A stretch of DNA of 64,000 nucleotides from Paenibacillus turicensis (GTDB lineage Bacteria > Bacillota > Bacilli > Paenibacillales > Paenibacillaceae), in the NCBI RefSeq assembly GCF_017873435.1, contig NZ_JAGGKG010000019.1, forward strand, positions 26,855 to 90,854, read 5' to 3'. Below, one piece after another: positions 53,941 to 63,929 of the stretch (position 1 is the first letter of the stretch; the number at the start of each line of letters is the position of its first letter). The notes beneath the pieces are model-generated. The model searched no databases, had not been told where the DNA came from, and worked only from the letters and a program-made list of their open reading frames with translations. The position numbers were made by a program, and so were the translations under genes.

Positions 53941-55266
53941 ATGAAAAAGGGATTGAAAGTCGTAACGATTGGCGGAGGATCTAGTTATACCCCTGAACTT
54001 GTTGAGGGTTTTATAAAACGGCATCATGAATTGCCGATTAAGGAATTATGGCTTGTGGATATTGAGGCAGGCAAAGAAAAACTTGAGATCGTAGGTGCGA
54101 TGGCGAAGCGAATGGTAAAGGCTGCAGGTATCGACTGCGAGGTTCATTTAACATTAGATCGTCGGGAAGCGCTTAAGGATGCTGATTTTGTAACCACTCA
54201 GTTCCGAGTTGGGCTGATGGAAGCACGTATGAAGGATGAAATGATCCCTCTTAAATACGGGATGATCGGTCAAGAGACCAATGGAGCAGGTGGAATGTTT
54301 AAAGCATTTCGAACGATTCCTGTTATTTTAAGCATTGTGGAGGATATGAAGGAGTTATGTCCAAACGCATGGCTCATTAACTTTACGAATCCAGCCGGAA
54401 TGGTTACGGAAGCTGTGCTTCGTTATGGGGAATGGGAAAAAGTTATTGGTTTATGTAACGTGCCTATTATGGCTGTCAAAACAGAGTCTGCTATTTTAGA
54501 GAAGCAGGAAGAGGATCTGTTTTTCAAATTTGCGGGTATCAATCACCTGCACTGGCATAAAATTTACGATCGTGACGGGAAGGATTTAACTAGAGAAGCA
54601 ATCGATAAGACCTATGGACCTGATGCAAAGCCAGAGAAAATGGTTGAAAATATTAAAAATATGCGATTTATATATGAGCAAATCGTGCAATTAGACATGA
54701 TCCCTTGTCCATACCATCGCTACTATTATATGACGGATGATATGTTGAAGGAAGAACAACATGAGCTGAAGACAGAGGGGACAAGAGCTCAAGTGGTGAA
54801 ACGCTTAGAGGAAAGCTTGTTTGAACTATACAAGGATCCTAATTTAGATTATAAGCCAAAAGAATTAGAGCAACGTGGTGGAGCTTATTATAGTGATGCT
54901 GCATGTGAAATCATTAATTCCATTTACAATAACAAAGGCACGCAGATGGTTGTGAGCACACGGAACAAGGGCGCAATCAATGATCTATCCAATGAAAGTG
55001 CAGTCGAAGTGACTAGCTTGATTACTGCACATGGCGCAGAGCCTATCCATTTTGGTTCCTTCCCACCTGCACACCGTGGTTTACTACAGGTGATGAAGGC
55101 AATGGAGGAGTTAACGATTGAAGCAGCAGTTACAGGGGACTATGCGACAGCATTACAAGCCTTTACCTTAAATCCACTTGTACAAAGTGGAGATACTGCT
55201 AAGGCGCTACTAGATGAAATGCTAGAAGCACATCGTGATTACTTGCCTCAGTTCCATCAGAAGTAA
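53941..55266 (+). CDS. GH4 6-phospho-beta-glucosidase (LicH/CelF-type)
   Basis: 441 residues. NAD-binding KVVTIGGGSSYTPELVEGFIKR; INFTNPAGMVTEA; metal ligands around GLCNVPIM and AGINHLHW. GH4 enzymes use NAD+ and Mn2+ to cleave phosphorylated beta-glucosides such as cellobiose-6-phosphate. AGGAGG eight bases upstream. It is a single-gene unit, with its own repressor-like palindrome, separate from the bgl operon. Confidence 0.93.
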   Translation: MKKGLKVVTIGGGSSYTPELVEGFIKRHHELPIKELWLVDIEAGKEKLEIVGAMAKRMVKAAGIDCEVHLTLDRREALKDADFVTTQFRVGLMEARMKDEMIPLKYGMIGQETNGAGGMFKAFRTIPVILSIVEDMKELCPNAWLINFTNPAGMVTEAVLRYGEWEKVIGLCNVPIMAVKTESAILEKQEEDLFFKFAGINHLHWHKIYDRDGKDLTREAIDKTYGPDAKPEKMVENIKNMRFIYEQIVQLDMIPCPYHRYYYMTDDMLKEEQHELKTEGTRAQVVKRLEESLFELYKDPNLDYKPKELEQRGGAYYSDAACEIINSIYNNKGTQMVVSTRNKGAINDLSNESAVEVTSLITAHGAEPIHFGSFPPAHRGLLQVMKAMEELTIEAAVTGDYATALQAFTLNPLVQSGDTAKALLDEMLEAHRDYLPQFHQK

Positions 55267-55277
55267 TAGACATTATT

Positions 55278-55316
55278 AAAATTGGAAGCGCTAACTCGCT
55301 TCCAATTTTTTATTTC
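55278..55316 (+). terminator. Terminator after the GH4 gene
   Basis: Perfect stem AAATTGGAAGCG / CGCTTCCAATTT with a six-base loop, then TTTATTTC. Confidence 0.9.
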
Positions 55317-55381
55317 TGTAAAGTTAGAACATAGAGAGGTCACACTCTTGCTGTATACTTTCTTTAATTTAATTTGAATAG

Positions 55382-56029
55382 TTATTCGTGGCAACTAATA
55401 TGCTTAATCAACATGTCTATAAACTGTTGCCCCATATCATTATTTTGATCATCTACGGGGAATAAACTGAGTCTGGATAGTAACCCCATCATGCTTGTAA
55501 AGATGAACAGGGCAGATGTCCTAGCTTCTATTCCTGCTTGAATTGAGCCATCCCTTATACCTTGCTCAATGGGCTTAATAAGGAAATTTTCATTCTTTTG
55601 CATATCAATAAAATCTCTAAAATATTGCTCCAGCTCCTGCGACACTTCATTTTGGCTATTTTGTCCATAATGTAAGTCAAACATCAAAATCAATCTAATA
55701 TGACTTGGATGTTCTTCTGCGTAATGTAGCCATGCTTCAAGTAATGTCTTAAGTTTCTGTAGCCCATTTGGCTCAATTTTTTGTGCTCCAGTTGTACTTA
55801 TAAATTGAAACATGTCTTGAAGTAACACAATCTGAACCTCAAATATAAGCTCATGAATGGATTCAAAATGCTTATAAAATGTAACACGACTTACACCTGC
55901 ATGCTCACATATATCCTTAATGCTTACATTCATCAAGCCATGAGACGCAAAAAAGGCTTTACCCGCATCGATGTATTGCTGTCTATGTTTATTTTTTACA
56001 CCTTGGTGCCAACTTTCAGTCATGATCAA
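55382..56029 (-). CDS. TetR-family regulator of an MFS exporter
   Basis: 215 residues. HTH QQYIDAGKAFFASHGLMNVSIKDICEHAGVSRVTFYKHFESIHELI. Start is TTG 56029 or ATG 56023, both inside the end of the MFS gene (14-bp overlap), so it is translationally coupled to the exporter it presumably represses. Confidence 0.88.
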   Translation of the reverse strand: MIMTESWHQGVKNKHRQQYIDAGKAFFASHGLMNVSIKDICEHAGVSRVTFYKHFESIHELIFEVQIVLLQDMFQFISTTGAQKIEPNGLQKLKTLLEAWLHYAEEHPSHIRLILMFDLHYGQNSQNEVSQELEQYFRDFIDMQKNENFLIKPIEQGIRDGSIQAGIEARTSALFIFTSMMGLLSRLSLFPVDDQNNDMGQQFIDMLIKHISCHE

Positions 56030-57233
56030 GGACCTGTGCTTTCATAGATTTTGTACCCTTTCTGTTCCATAATGTTAAAAATGGAGTTAATACAACGATA
56101 ATAGCACCAAAAATATAAGGTGAATTTAAATTTTTGTCAAACAACCATCCTGCAATAATGGGTCCCAAAATTGTACCCACACTCATATAAGTAGCGCTTA
56201 AGCCAGAAGCGTAGCCTTGTTCTTCCCCAGCCAAGTTCGCAATGCTAGTACTTACCGTAGGCCGAAGAAAAGCGTTGAAAATAAAAAAGATAGATGAAAC
56301 AAGCAAAAGATAAGCAAAGTTAATTTTGATCAGCATCAGTAAAAAGGCAACACCAATCATAATTAAAGAACTCCATAGGATTGCATTCTCTCCAAGCTTC
56401 TTAATGATTTTATCCAGTAACCACACTTGCACAACGATCCCAATAACGGCTCCAAGCATAATGATAATTGATATTTTGCTTGCATCAAAATTGTATTTTT
56501 GTTCTACGAATAAGGAAAACACAGTTTCGTAGTTAACGAGTCCAAAGGTTGAAATTAAAGTGAGTAATAAATAACGGAAATAAGGGGTTTGAAATGACTT
56601 TTTAATTTTACGCTTGATCGGTTCACGTTGCTGTGTTGTAGCTGGTAGTTGTTGCTTTTCTTTCTTTTTTAACGTTTCTGGCAAAAGGATAGAAAATACG
56701 GCTGCAATAAGACCTAAGCCAGAAGCGAAGTAATATGGCGTTCTAATGCCATATTGGGCGATAATCCCGCCAAGCCCTGGACCTAATACCATCCCTAAAT
56801 TCATCGCGGCATTAATGTAACCCATTCCTTTTGCTCGTGTAACGGGGGTAGTTATATCGGCAACATAGGCCATGACGGATGGCACCATGAGACCAAGACC
56901 AATTCCACCAATAAAACGTGCTAAGTAAAGAAGGGGTAAAGTATGTAATGCTGCAAACATAAGATCCGAAATTACAGTCAGAAATAAACCTGACATTATC
57001 ATCCCTTTACGTCCCCATTGATCTGATAGCCGTCCACCAATCGGTGAAAAAATAAACTGAGCAGCACCAAAGGCCGCCACTAAATACCCTGCTGCGGTAC
57101 CTGCCGCATTAAATTGTTTCAGGTAATCAGGCAAAATAGGGATAACCATACCTTGACCTAACAAGGCGATAAATAAGTTAAGCATTAAAATAAATAGAGG
57201 AAGTTTAGAAGAAGTACGTAGTTGATTAGCCAA
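56016..57233 (-). CDS. MFS multidrug exporter
   Basis: 405 residues, 12 helices. Loop 2-3 motif FSPIGGRLSDQWGRKGMIMSG and motif C-like MGYINAAMNLGMVLGPGLGGIIA. Related in style to the exporter at 52397 (both NorA/Bmr-like), but clearly diverged from it. TTG start with AAGGAGCG seven bases upstream. Probably expels drugs; the TetR gene overlaps its 3' end. Confidence 0.9.
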   Translation of the reverse strand: MANQLRTSSKLPLFILMLNLFIALLGQGMVIPILPDYLKQFNAAGTAAGYLVAAFGAAQFIFSPIGGRLSDQWGRKGMIMSGLFLTVISDLMFAALHTLPLLYLARFIGGIGLGLMVPSVMAYVADITTPVTRAKGMGYINAAMNLGMVLGPGLGGIIAQYGIRTPYYFASGLGLIAAVFSILLPETLKKKEKQQLPATTQQREPIKRKIKKSFQTPYFRYLLLTLISTFGLVNYETVFSLFVEQKYNFDASKISIIIMLGAVIGIVVQVWLLDKIIKKLGENAILWSSLIMIGVAFLLMLIKINFAYLLLVSSIFFIFNAFLRPTVSTSIANLAGEEQGYASGLSATYMSVGTILGPIIAGWLFDKNLNSPYIFGAIIVVLTPFLTLWNRKGTKSMKAQVLDHD

Positions 57234-57296
57234 AATGATCGCTCCTTATCCTTACATATAAGTAATATCTCTAACAATAAAATGTGCGCTTGAATG

Positions 57297-57361
57297 GTTT
57301 ACATATCGTAAACTATTTATGCGGCGTAAATCATTATAGTTTAATTTGGCTTTTTGTGTAA
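57297..57361 (-). promoter_or_regulatory. MFS-tetR promoter and operator
   Basis: Minus strand TTACAC (57361-57356), 17-bp spacer, TATAAT (57338-57333). Downstream lies the inverted repeat GTTTAC-N5-GTAAAC (57297-57313), in the early transcribed region. The remainder of the 57234-57533 gap shows no other clear site. Confidence 0.65.
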
Positions 57362-57533
57362 GTGTTTTTTATTTTTAAATGAAATATTGTATTAGGTGTT
57401 AAGTCCTGTGTAAAAAGTATGAAAAATTGTGAAAATTGTATGGCTTTCTGAAACGGTTATGGATATAATATTGAAAATACATATTTTCGAGTCATTTCGA
57501 CATCTGAAAATGCGAGAGGAAGAGGGGCATCTT

Positions 57534-59531
57534 ATGGGGATAATTAAAAGGTGGTTCAGTAGACTAAGCGTTCAAAACTTTAAGACCAAAATGATATTAT
57601 CTTTTGTGCTTATCCTTGTGATTCCATCAAGTGTGATTGGACTATTAGCTACGAATACTGCCAGTGATACGATTAAGGAGCAGTTGATAGGCAGTGCAAG
57701 GGAGTCAGTGAATTCGCTTGACTCGTTGATTGATATGAGTGTTGAGCCTAAACTCCACGATGCTGAGTTTTTCTCTAAGCGCTTGAATTCAACTTTATTA
57801 GATGAGTCACAAAAACGTGCAGAGATTCAGCAATATTTTGATGATTATGCCGCATTACATCCTGAAGTAAGTCAAATCTATTTTGGTACTAAGGATGGAA
57901 AGTTTGTGGCGTCTCCTGACACGAAAATGCCTGAAGATTATGATCCTTCGAAACGTCCATGGTATGAAGCTGCAATAAAGGAGAAAGGCAAAGCTGTAAT
58001 TAGTGAACCTTATTCTGCGATTGGGATAGAGGGAGTTACGGTAGCTGTTTCAATGGCAACTGCGGATGGCTCTGGTGTAATCGGAATTGACCTTAAGCTA
58101 GACACGATTGCAGAAAATGTAAGCAAAATTAAAGTTGGTAAAGCAGGATATGCAACATTGCTTGATAGAAACAAAAGCTTTATTACCCATCCATCCAAGA
58201 AAGCCGGAGAGGAAGCTAAAGAAGCTTATGAGCTAAAAATGTATGATGCTCCTGAAAACCAATATCAATATGAAGACACAGATGGAATCAGCAAATATTT
58301 AGTGTATAAAACAAATGAATTAACAGGCTGGAAAATCGCAGGGACATTTGTTAACGCTGAATTAGAGGAAGCAGTTTCACCAATTACCAACAAAACCTTG
58401 ATCACGTTATTTGTATGTTTAGTGATCGGGATTGGCGCTATGATTTTTATTATTCGCTCGATCGTAAAACCAATAAGTACATTGAAAAAGCAAGCTATTT
58501 TTGTTAGTGAAGGTGATCTGACGCAGCAAATTGAAGTCAAAACCGAAGATGAGATTGGACAGCTTGGACATGCCTTCCATACAATGCAGCAGAAGCTTCG
58601 GACATTAATCGATGAGGTAGCCAAGACCACCAATCATGTTGCACAGTCCTCAGATGATCTAACGATGAGTGCGGAGCAGACAAGTGCGGCAAGTGAGCAG
58701 GTGGCATTGGCCGTTCAAGAAATTGCAGGAGGTGCAGAACGGCAAACGGTTGGATTGGATCACAATACAACTGCGTTAGAGGAAATATCTAAAGGCGTCA
58801 TGTTGATCGCAGAACGCTCCAGTTCAGTTGCAGATTTAGCTAGGGCTTCTTCTAAACAGGCTGAGGAAGGTAGCGAATCATTAATTCAAACAGACAATCA
58901 AATGAATGCAATTTATCAATCTGTTTCAGACTCTAACCAAACTCTACAAACCTTGTATCAACGAAATAAGCAAATTGGTGATATTACAACCGTGATTAGT
59001 GAAATGGCTAATCAGACTAATTTATTAGCTTTAAATGCCTCGATTGAGGCGGCGCGTGCGGGTGAGCATGGCAGAGGTTTTGCGGTAGTTGCAGAAGAGG
59101 TGCGCAAGCTAGCGGAGCAATCAGCAGAATCAGCGAAACAAATATCAGGGCTAATTACACTCGTGCTTAATGATACAAATGAAGCTGTAAAAACGATGAC
59201 AAAAGCGACAGAGGATGTACAGGAAGGACTTCAAGTCTCCGCAGTGACAATGGAGAAAATTGAAAAAAGCCTTGAAGGAATTAAAGAGACTTCACCACAA
59301 ATTGATGAAATTGCAGCAACGGCTGAGCAGATTTCAGCAAGTGTACAACAAATCACCGCTTCAGCAGGTGAATTATCCTCCATTGCTGTTGGTAATGCCG
59401 CAACTTCGGAGGAGGTTGCAGCTTCCGCGGAGGAACAGCTTGCGTCTATGCAGGAAATCTCTTCATCTGCTCAAGTTTTATCGAATATGGCGACACAGTT
59501 AAAAGCAATTATTGCTCAATTTAAAATATAG
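57534..59531 (+). CDS. Methyl-accepting chemotaxis protein with dCache-type sensor
   Basis: 665 residues. TM1 (about 20-40), extracytoplasmic Cache domain (about 45-290; includes [26 protein letters not shown], the classical dCache ligand motif), TM2 (about 293-312), HAMP, and a signalling domain whose hairpin tip reads [38 protein letters not shown]. The WYxxA motif suggests amino acid or similar small ligands. ATG 57534 follows GAGGGG; the frame runs upstream to a GTG at 57429 without a good site. Confidence 0.92.
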   Translation: MGIIKRWFSRLSVQNFKTKMILSFVLILVIPSSVIGLLATNTASDTIKEQLIGSARESVNSLDSLIDMSVEPKLHDAEFFSKRLNSTLLDESQKRAEIQQYFDDYAALHPEVSQIYFGTKDGKFVASPDTKMPEDYDPSKRPWYEAAIKEKGKAVISEPYSAIGIEGVTVAVSMATADGSGVIGIDLKLDTIAENVSKIKVGKAGYATLLDRNKSFITHPSKKAGEEAKEAYELKMYDAPENQYQYEDTDGISKYLVYKTNELTGWKIAGTFVNAELEEAVSPITNKTLITLFVCLVIGIGAMIFIIRSIVKPISTLKKQAIFVSEGDLTQQIEVKTEDEIGQLGHAFHTMQQKLRTLIDEVAKTTNHVAQSSDDLTMSAEQTSAASEQVALAVQEIAGGAERQTVGLDHNTTALEEISKGVMLIAERSSSVADLARASSKQAEEGSESLIQTDNQMNAIYQSVSDSNQTLQTLYQRNKQIGDITTVISEMANQTNLLALNASIEAARAGEHGRGFAVVAEEVRKLAEQSAESAKQISGLITLVLNDTNEAVKTMTKATEDVQEGLQVSAVTMEKIEKSLEGIKETSPQIDEIAATAEQISASVQQITASAGELSSIAVGNAATSEEVAASAEEQLASMQEISSSAQVLSNMATQLKAIIAQFKI

Positions 59532-59575
59532 CTAATTGTTAGCTAATAAGGAAAAATTGGGATAAGGTAACATAT

Positions 59576-59637
59576 TAAAAGGTACAGTGCTTAAGTAAAT
59601 GAAGCTTTTACTTAGGGCTGTACCTTTTTTTGGAAGA
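59576..59637. terminator. Bidirectional terminator between chemoreceptor and gerC
   Basis: Stem AAAAGGTACAGTGCTTAAGTAA / TTACTTAGGGCTGTACCTTT with T-rich tails on both sides, placed between convergent genes. Confidence 0.85.
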
Positions 59638-59638
59638 T

Positions 59639-60832
59639 TTAATCTAACCCAAATCTATCTTTAACTGCTTGTGAAGTTGAACCTGAACGTTTAATGTTGA
59701 TAAGTACTTGAATGTTAAAATCAACCTCGTTTTTGTAATAGTTACGCCAATCCTTTTCGATTTTCGCCCACTTTTTTGGATATTTAGCAGAAACATAATC
59801 CCCTATTCCGAGTACATCCGCCCCAACATTTTGTGTTTTATTCATTAAGTTTTTCGTGCTGTTAATGCCTAGCTCCTCTAAAGTTTGCTTGAGCTTATTT
59901 AAAGCATTTTTATCATGTAAATTAATATTTGAGTCTGAGGAAATAACATTGGCTTCCCCTTTCGTAGACATACTTATTGTTAACTTATTATTGTTAAATA
60001 CAGGTTTGATTTTTGTTTGTAATGATTGAAAGATGATTCCAATCTTTTTTTTATCTGTAGGCGAATCCACACTCACCATTAAATCCTTTATTTGCGATAA
60101 AGCAACTAATGCCCCACGAGTTTCATCAAGGCCAAGGATTGGCGGAATAAATTTACCTTTTCGGAATATAGCAGATCTTCCTGCCCCTAAGCTTGGCTTG
60201 ATCTGAGGATCAGCTAAAGAGTTTCTTTTTTCAAAATCTAACACGGGGACTAAGCTATCTCCACCAGTAGCATTTGACAATAGAAAGTCCCTGACTGTTA
60301 CATCAAGCAAATTACTATTTTCAATGTAAGATTCTAATACTGTTACTGGGAAACGTTCGAAAAAAATTGGGGCTTGAGCTAGCTGCTCCCTTGCATTGCC
60401 TTCGATCATAAATATATTGTTGTTTAGTCGCATATAAGGGTTGCGGGAGGCAAACTCTAATACTTCACCAATCCCTTTCTTAGCATACTCACTGCCTACT
60501 ATAATGTTATGAGCTTGTCTAAACGTAATTCTTCTAGATACATCAGACTGTATAGCTTGAAACGCATCTTCGATAGTATCACCAGTTTGAGTTACAAAGG
60601 TGAAATTTTTGGCTAGCTCTCCACTTCCAGATGGGGGTTGCCCTGGAATGAGCTTGGTTGTTAGTGGAAAACCTAAAGTAAGATCAATTCCATTTTTATT
60701 CTGGTCAATAATGACTAAGGATACAAATGCTCGATTGTTTAATTCAATAGATGAATAGCAGCCGCTAAGCAAAATGGATAAACCAGCAACGACCAAAATC
60801 AGCTTTAGAAGGTGAATTTTTGTTTGCTTCAT
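59639..60832 (-). CDS. Spore germination protein, GerC family lipoprotein
   Basis: 397 residues. Signal peptide with lipobox LSILLSGC, then the three-domain GerAC fold: the start NRAFVSLVIIDQNKNGIDLTLGFPL and RRITFRQAHNIIVGSEYAKKGIGEVLEFASRNPYMR are family hallmarks. It anchors to the outer face of the spore inner membrane as the C subunit of a germinant receptor. The ATG overlaps the gerA stop (ATGA), showing coupling. An in-frame ATG at 60865 would bury the signal peptide. Confidence 0.92.
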   Translation of the reverse strand: MKQTKIHLLKLILVVAGLSILLSGCYSSIELNNRAFVSLVIIDQNKNGIDLTLGFPLTTKLIPGQPPSGSGELAKNFTFVTQTGDTIEDAFQAIQSDVSRRITFRQAHNIIVGSEYAKKGIGEVLEFASRNPYMRLNNNIFMIEGNAREQLAQAPIFFERFPVTVLESYIENSNLLDVTVRDFLLSNATGGDSLVPVLDFEKRNSLADPQIKPSLGAGRSAIFRKGKFIPPILGLDETRGALVALSQIKDLMVSVDSPTDKKKIGIIFQSLQTKIKPVFNNNKLTISMSTKGEANVISSDSNINLHDKNALNKLKQTLEELGINSTKNLMNKTQNVGADVLGIGDYVSAKYPKKWAKIEKDWRNYYKNEVDFNIQVLINIKRSGSTSQAVKDRFGLD

Positions 60833-62328
60833 TCTGCATTTTCTCCTTGTTGATTGTAACGCCAATCCCGACTTTTATTTGACTGACGCATAGCATTATG
60901 AGTGGAAAAATTTTTTGGCCGATATTTCATACGCCACCATGGTGTTCGAATTAAGGTATCCTCATAATCTCCATTATTCATTGGGGTAAATGGAGAAAGA
61001 TAAGGCACCCCAAATGAGCTTAAATTAATCATATGAATGTATATAACAAGCAAGCCACAGGTAATACCAAATATTCCAAAAAATCCAGCAAGCAGCATGA
61101 TTGGAAAGCGTAGAAGTCTAAAGGAAAGTCCCAGGTCAAAATTAGGAATAATAAAAGAGGCGATCCCAGTCAAAGAAACGATAATGACCATCGCTGCGGA
61201 TACGATTCCTGCTTGTACTGCTGCCGTTCCAATAATAAGCGCACCTATGATAGACACAGCTTGCCCAATTGATTTGGGTATACGAATCGATGCCTCTCTA
61301 AGCGCTTCAAATGCCATTTCCATAATAAAAGCTTCCATTAAAGCTGGAAATGGAACAATTTCTCTTGAGGCTGAAACGGAGATGAGTAAGTCAAAGGGCA
61401 TCATCTCAGGATGAAATGTTGTTACTGCAATATATAGTGACGGTAGCAATAGGGATATTCCAAAAAATAGCAATCTAACTATTCGAATAAAAGAGGCGAA
61501 TATAAACGATTGATAATAATCCTCTGCGGCTTGTAATAACATCGGCAGCGTAACTGGAGCAAGCAAGGCAATAGGGGTGTTGTCTACTAATACAGAAATC
61601 CTTCCTTCTAATAAAGAAGCACAAACTGTATCCGGTCGCTCCGTATATTGCACCTGAGGAAATGGAGAATAGGGTGTATCTTGAATACACTCCTGCAAGT
61701 AGCTAGAGCCAAGCACACCATCAATTTCAATATAGGATAGTCTTCTTTTCATTTCCTTAATTAATTTCTCCGAGCATATTCCTTCAATATATGTAATCAC
61801 AACAATGGTCTTACTCTGTTTGCCAATAATCATTTGCTCTGTTTTTAATTTTGGATTCCGAATTCTTCTACGAATTAGGGTGAGGTTAGTTTGAATACTT
61901 TCAACAAATGCCTCACGAGAGCCACGAATGACGGATTCATTAGCCGCTTCTTCAATAGAACGTTTCTCAAAATCGGTATAGGGAATTTCAATAATATAAG
62001 GGTTCCCATCAATGATAAGAAGACCATGTGCATTCATAATTGCATCTAGACCTTTTTCTAAATCGCAATATACGTTATTTTCTGAAATAAAGAGCTGATT
62101 GTTTTCAATAATATCTTGCACAAAGGTATCTTCATGTAACGAGATATATTCATCTAGTAATGCTAACAAATTTTTTTGTAATGTAACACTATCAAACATG
62201 CCTTGGATATAGATAAGAGCACAACGATGTTGGCTTTTAGTTAGAAATGTATTAAATATAACATCTGAGCAGTTTTCCAGCTTTGTTTTATACCATTGAA
62301 GTCGAATACTTAAATCCGTTTCATTCAT
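60829..62328 (-). CDS. Spore germination protein, GerA family
   Basis: 499 residues, full length. N-terminal soluble domain (1-250, with RRIRNPKLKTEQMIIGKQSKTIVVITYIEGI), then about five membrane helices containing LPSLYIAVTTFHPEMMPFDLL and the highly conserved PFPALMEAFIMEMAFEALREASIRIPKSIGQAVSIIGALIIG. GerA subunits form the pentameric channel of the receptor. AAGGAGGG lies six bases before the ATG. Confidence 0.95.
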   Translation of the reverse strand: MNETDLSIRLQWYKTKLENCSDVIFNTFLTKSQHRCALIYIQGMFDSVTLQKNLLALLDEYISLHEDTFVQDIIENNQLFISENNVYCDLEKGLDAIMNAHGLLIIDGNPYIIEIPYTDFEKRSIEEAANESVIRGSREAFVESIQTNLTLIRRRIRNPKLKTEQMIIGKQSKTIVVITYIEGICSEKLIKEMKRRLSYIEIDGVLGSSYLQECIQDTPYSPFPQVQYTERPDTVCASLLEGRISVLVDNTPIALLAPVTLPMLLQAAEDYYQSFIFASFIRIVRLLFFGISLLLPSLYIAVTTFHPEMMPFDLLISVSASREIVPFPALMEAFIMEMAFEALREASIRIPKSIGQAVSIIGALIIGTAAVQAGIVSAAMVIIVSLTGIASFIIPNFDLGLSFRLLRFPIMLLAGFFGIFGITCGLLVIYIHMINLSSFGVPYLSPFTPMNNGDYEDTLIRTPWWRMKYRPKNFSTHNAMRQSNKSRDWRYNQQGENAE

Positions 62329-62341
62329 CTTAATCCCTCCT

Positions 62342-62494
62342 TACAACAGTGAAGCCTACCTAGTATTTGAGATTTTAGTGCATTTTATCCATGGCAGTGA
62401 TGCTTCATTAGTTAAGAGTGTTGTCCTCTCTTTAAAGCAAGAGTGGAATAAAAAGGATGATCTCAAGAGATACTTAGACAATATTGATAAATAA
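62342..62494 (+). pseudogene. Open frame resembling the 3' remnant of a gene
   Basis: Between the divergent gerA and gerB genes a 50-codon frame without ATG ends in a protein-like sequence (VKSVVLSLKQEWNKKDDLKRYLDNIDK). A GTG at 62378 is the only start, with no ribosome-binding site. Composition looks coding, so it may be the tail of a gene lost by rearrangement. I do not recognise the family. Confidence 0.25.
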
Positions 62495-62537
62495 GTACGT
62501 ATTTAGGTATTAGGAAGGGCTGAGGGGGGCATACAAA

Positions 62538-63647
62538 ATGGAAGCAAAAGTTACACAAGGGCAGGTTTTCAAACTTATCGCTATACAATTGTTTACAACA
62601 ATGATTGCATTTATAAGCAGCAACATTATTATATTAGGTGGTTATAATGGGCCGTTGAGTGTAATTTTGGGTTATCTTTTAGCACTAGTAATTATATATC
62701 CGATGATTGTATTAGCGCGGCGTCGGCCAAATGAGTTTTTCGTAATATATGGGAAGAGAATTGTTGGCAAATGGCTTCATCCGATTTTTGTTTTGATCAT
62801 GACAATGGCTTTAATCTACATCGCTATCATCAACATGTGGCAGCTTAGTGATTTTTTAATCCATTTTTATTTAATTGGTACGCCAACTTGGGTCATTATA
62901 ACGTTATGTGCTCTAATTATTGCCTATATAGCCTACTCAGGAGTGACAACAGTTTTCCGAGCGGCGGAAGGACTATTTCCAATTGTTATTGTTGCTTTTC
63001 TAAGTATTCCTTTATTTGTAAGTGATAATATAAGATGGTATATGGCAAAGGCTTTAATTAACCATCTTGATTTTATTCATACGTGGGCAGCAAGTTATAC
63101 AGCCGCATCTATTTTTGGTGAGGTGGTATTTATTATTTTTATCATTCCTCATCTTACAATGGACAAGAAAATTTTTAAAATTATAAGCTCAGCGGGTGGT
63201 GTGTCTGTTGTAACCATTATGTGTCACCTTATCCCGTTACTGCTTATTTTTGGTCCCGATTTGGCAGGGAACTTCAACTATCCTGATCTAGAGCTGCTTC
63301 GTTTTATGCGGAGTGGATCTTTTCTTGAAACGTTAGATCCTTTATTAATTATTTTATGGGTAATTTGTATATTTATTAAAATCAGCTTTATTATGTACGT
63401 CGTTGCGACGGTGATTAGTCAGATGTTAGGACTAAAGGAATCAAGGCCAATCGTGTTGCCTGTGGTTGCTACTGTTGCATTGATGTCCTTAGTCGTAGTT
63501 CAATCTAGTGCACAATTTTTAGAGTTAGAGACATCAGGTTTTGCAACGATGTTAATGGTGGCTGAATTAATACCTATCCTTTATCTTGTTGTAGATCTTA
63601 TCCGTTTTGGTAAAAAGAAGCCTGCTAAGCAAGGGGGAGCAAAATGA
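62538..63647 (+). CDS. Spore germination protein, GerB family permease
   Basis: 369 residues, ten hydrophobic segments of the GerAB/APC transporter fold. Opening GQVFKLIAIQLFTTMIAFISSNIIIL, then LARRRPNEFFVIYGKRIVGKW and FRAAEGLFPIVIVAFLSIPLF are typical. The B subunit binds the germinant. Divergent from gerA-gerC rather than within one gerABC operon. GGGGGG lies ten bases before the ATG. Confidence 0.92.
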   Translation: MEAKVTQGQVFKLIAIQLFTTMIAFISSNIIILGGYNGPLSVILGYLLALVIIYPMIVLARRRPNEFFVIYGKRIVGKWLHPIFVLIMTMALIYIAIINMWQLSDFLIHFYLIGTPTWVIITLCALIIAYIAYSGVTTVFRAAEGLFPIVIVAFLSIPLFVSDNIRWYMAKALINHLDFIHTWAASYTAASIFGEVVFIIFIIPHLTMDKKIFKIISSAGGVSVVTIMCHLIPLLLIFGPDLAGNFNYPDLELLRFMRSGSFLETLDPLLIILWVICIFIKISFIMYVVATVISQMLGLKESRPIVLPVVATVALMSLVVVQSSAQFLELETSGFATMLMVAELIPILYLVVDLIRFGKKKPAKQGGAK

Positions 63648-63871
63648 TCGGAATCGCCATTGTTTTTGCTGCAATTAGTTGGATTGAATGGAAAAGCATT
63701 CAAAAGAAATCGGATGAGGATAAAAAAAAGAAATGGACGATTATGATTACAATAGCAACTCTTTTTATATTGTGTGAAGTATTATTTTTGTTACGAAATG
63801 TATTTCAAATTGATATTTTTGTAAAAATATTATTTGATAAGCTGGAAAAATGGATCTTGATGGAGCATTAA
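63644..63871 (+). CDS. Two-TM germinant receptor D-type subunit (probable)
   Basis: 75 residues with helices at about 1-14 (MIGIAIVFAAISWIEW) and 30-50 (TIMITIATLFILCEVLFLL), separated by a Lys-rich loop. Small two-helix D subunits are encoded with many gerABC operons and modulate receptor output. The size, topology and 4-bp overlap with gerB fit that role, though there is no distinctive motif. Confidence 0.65.
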   Translation: MIGIAIVFAAISWIEWKSIQKKSDEDKKKKWTIMITIATLFILCEVLFLLRNVFQIDIFVKILFDKLEKWILMEH

Positions 63872-63929
63872 TGGGAGGTAATTAGTACTTAAGTATAATT
63901 ATGGATGGAATTTGATTTTAAGAGCATTC

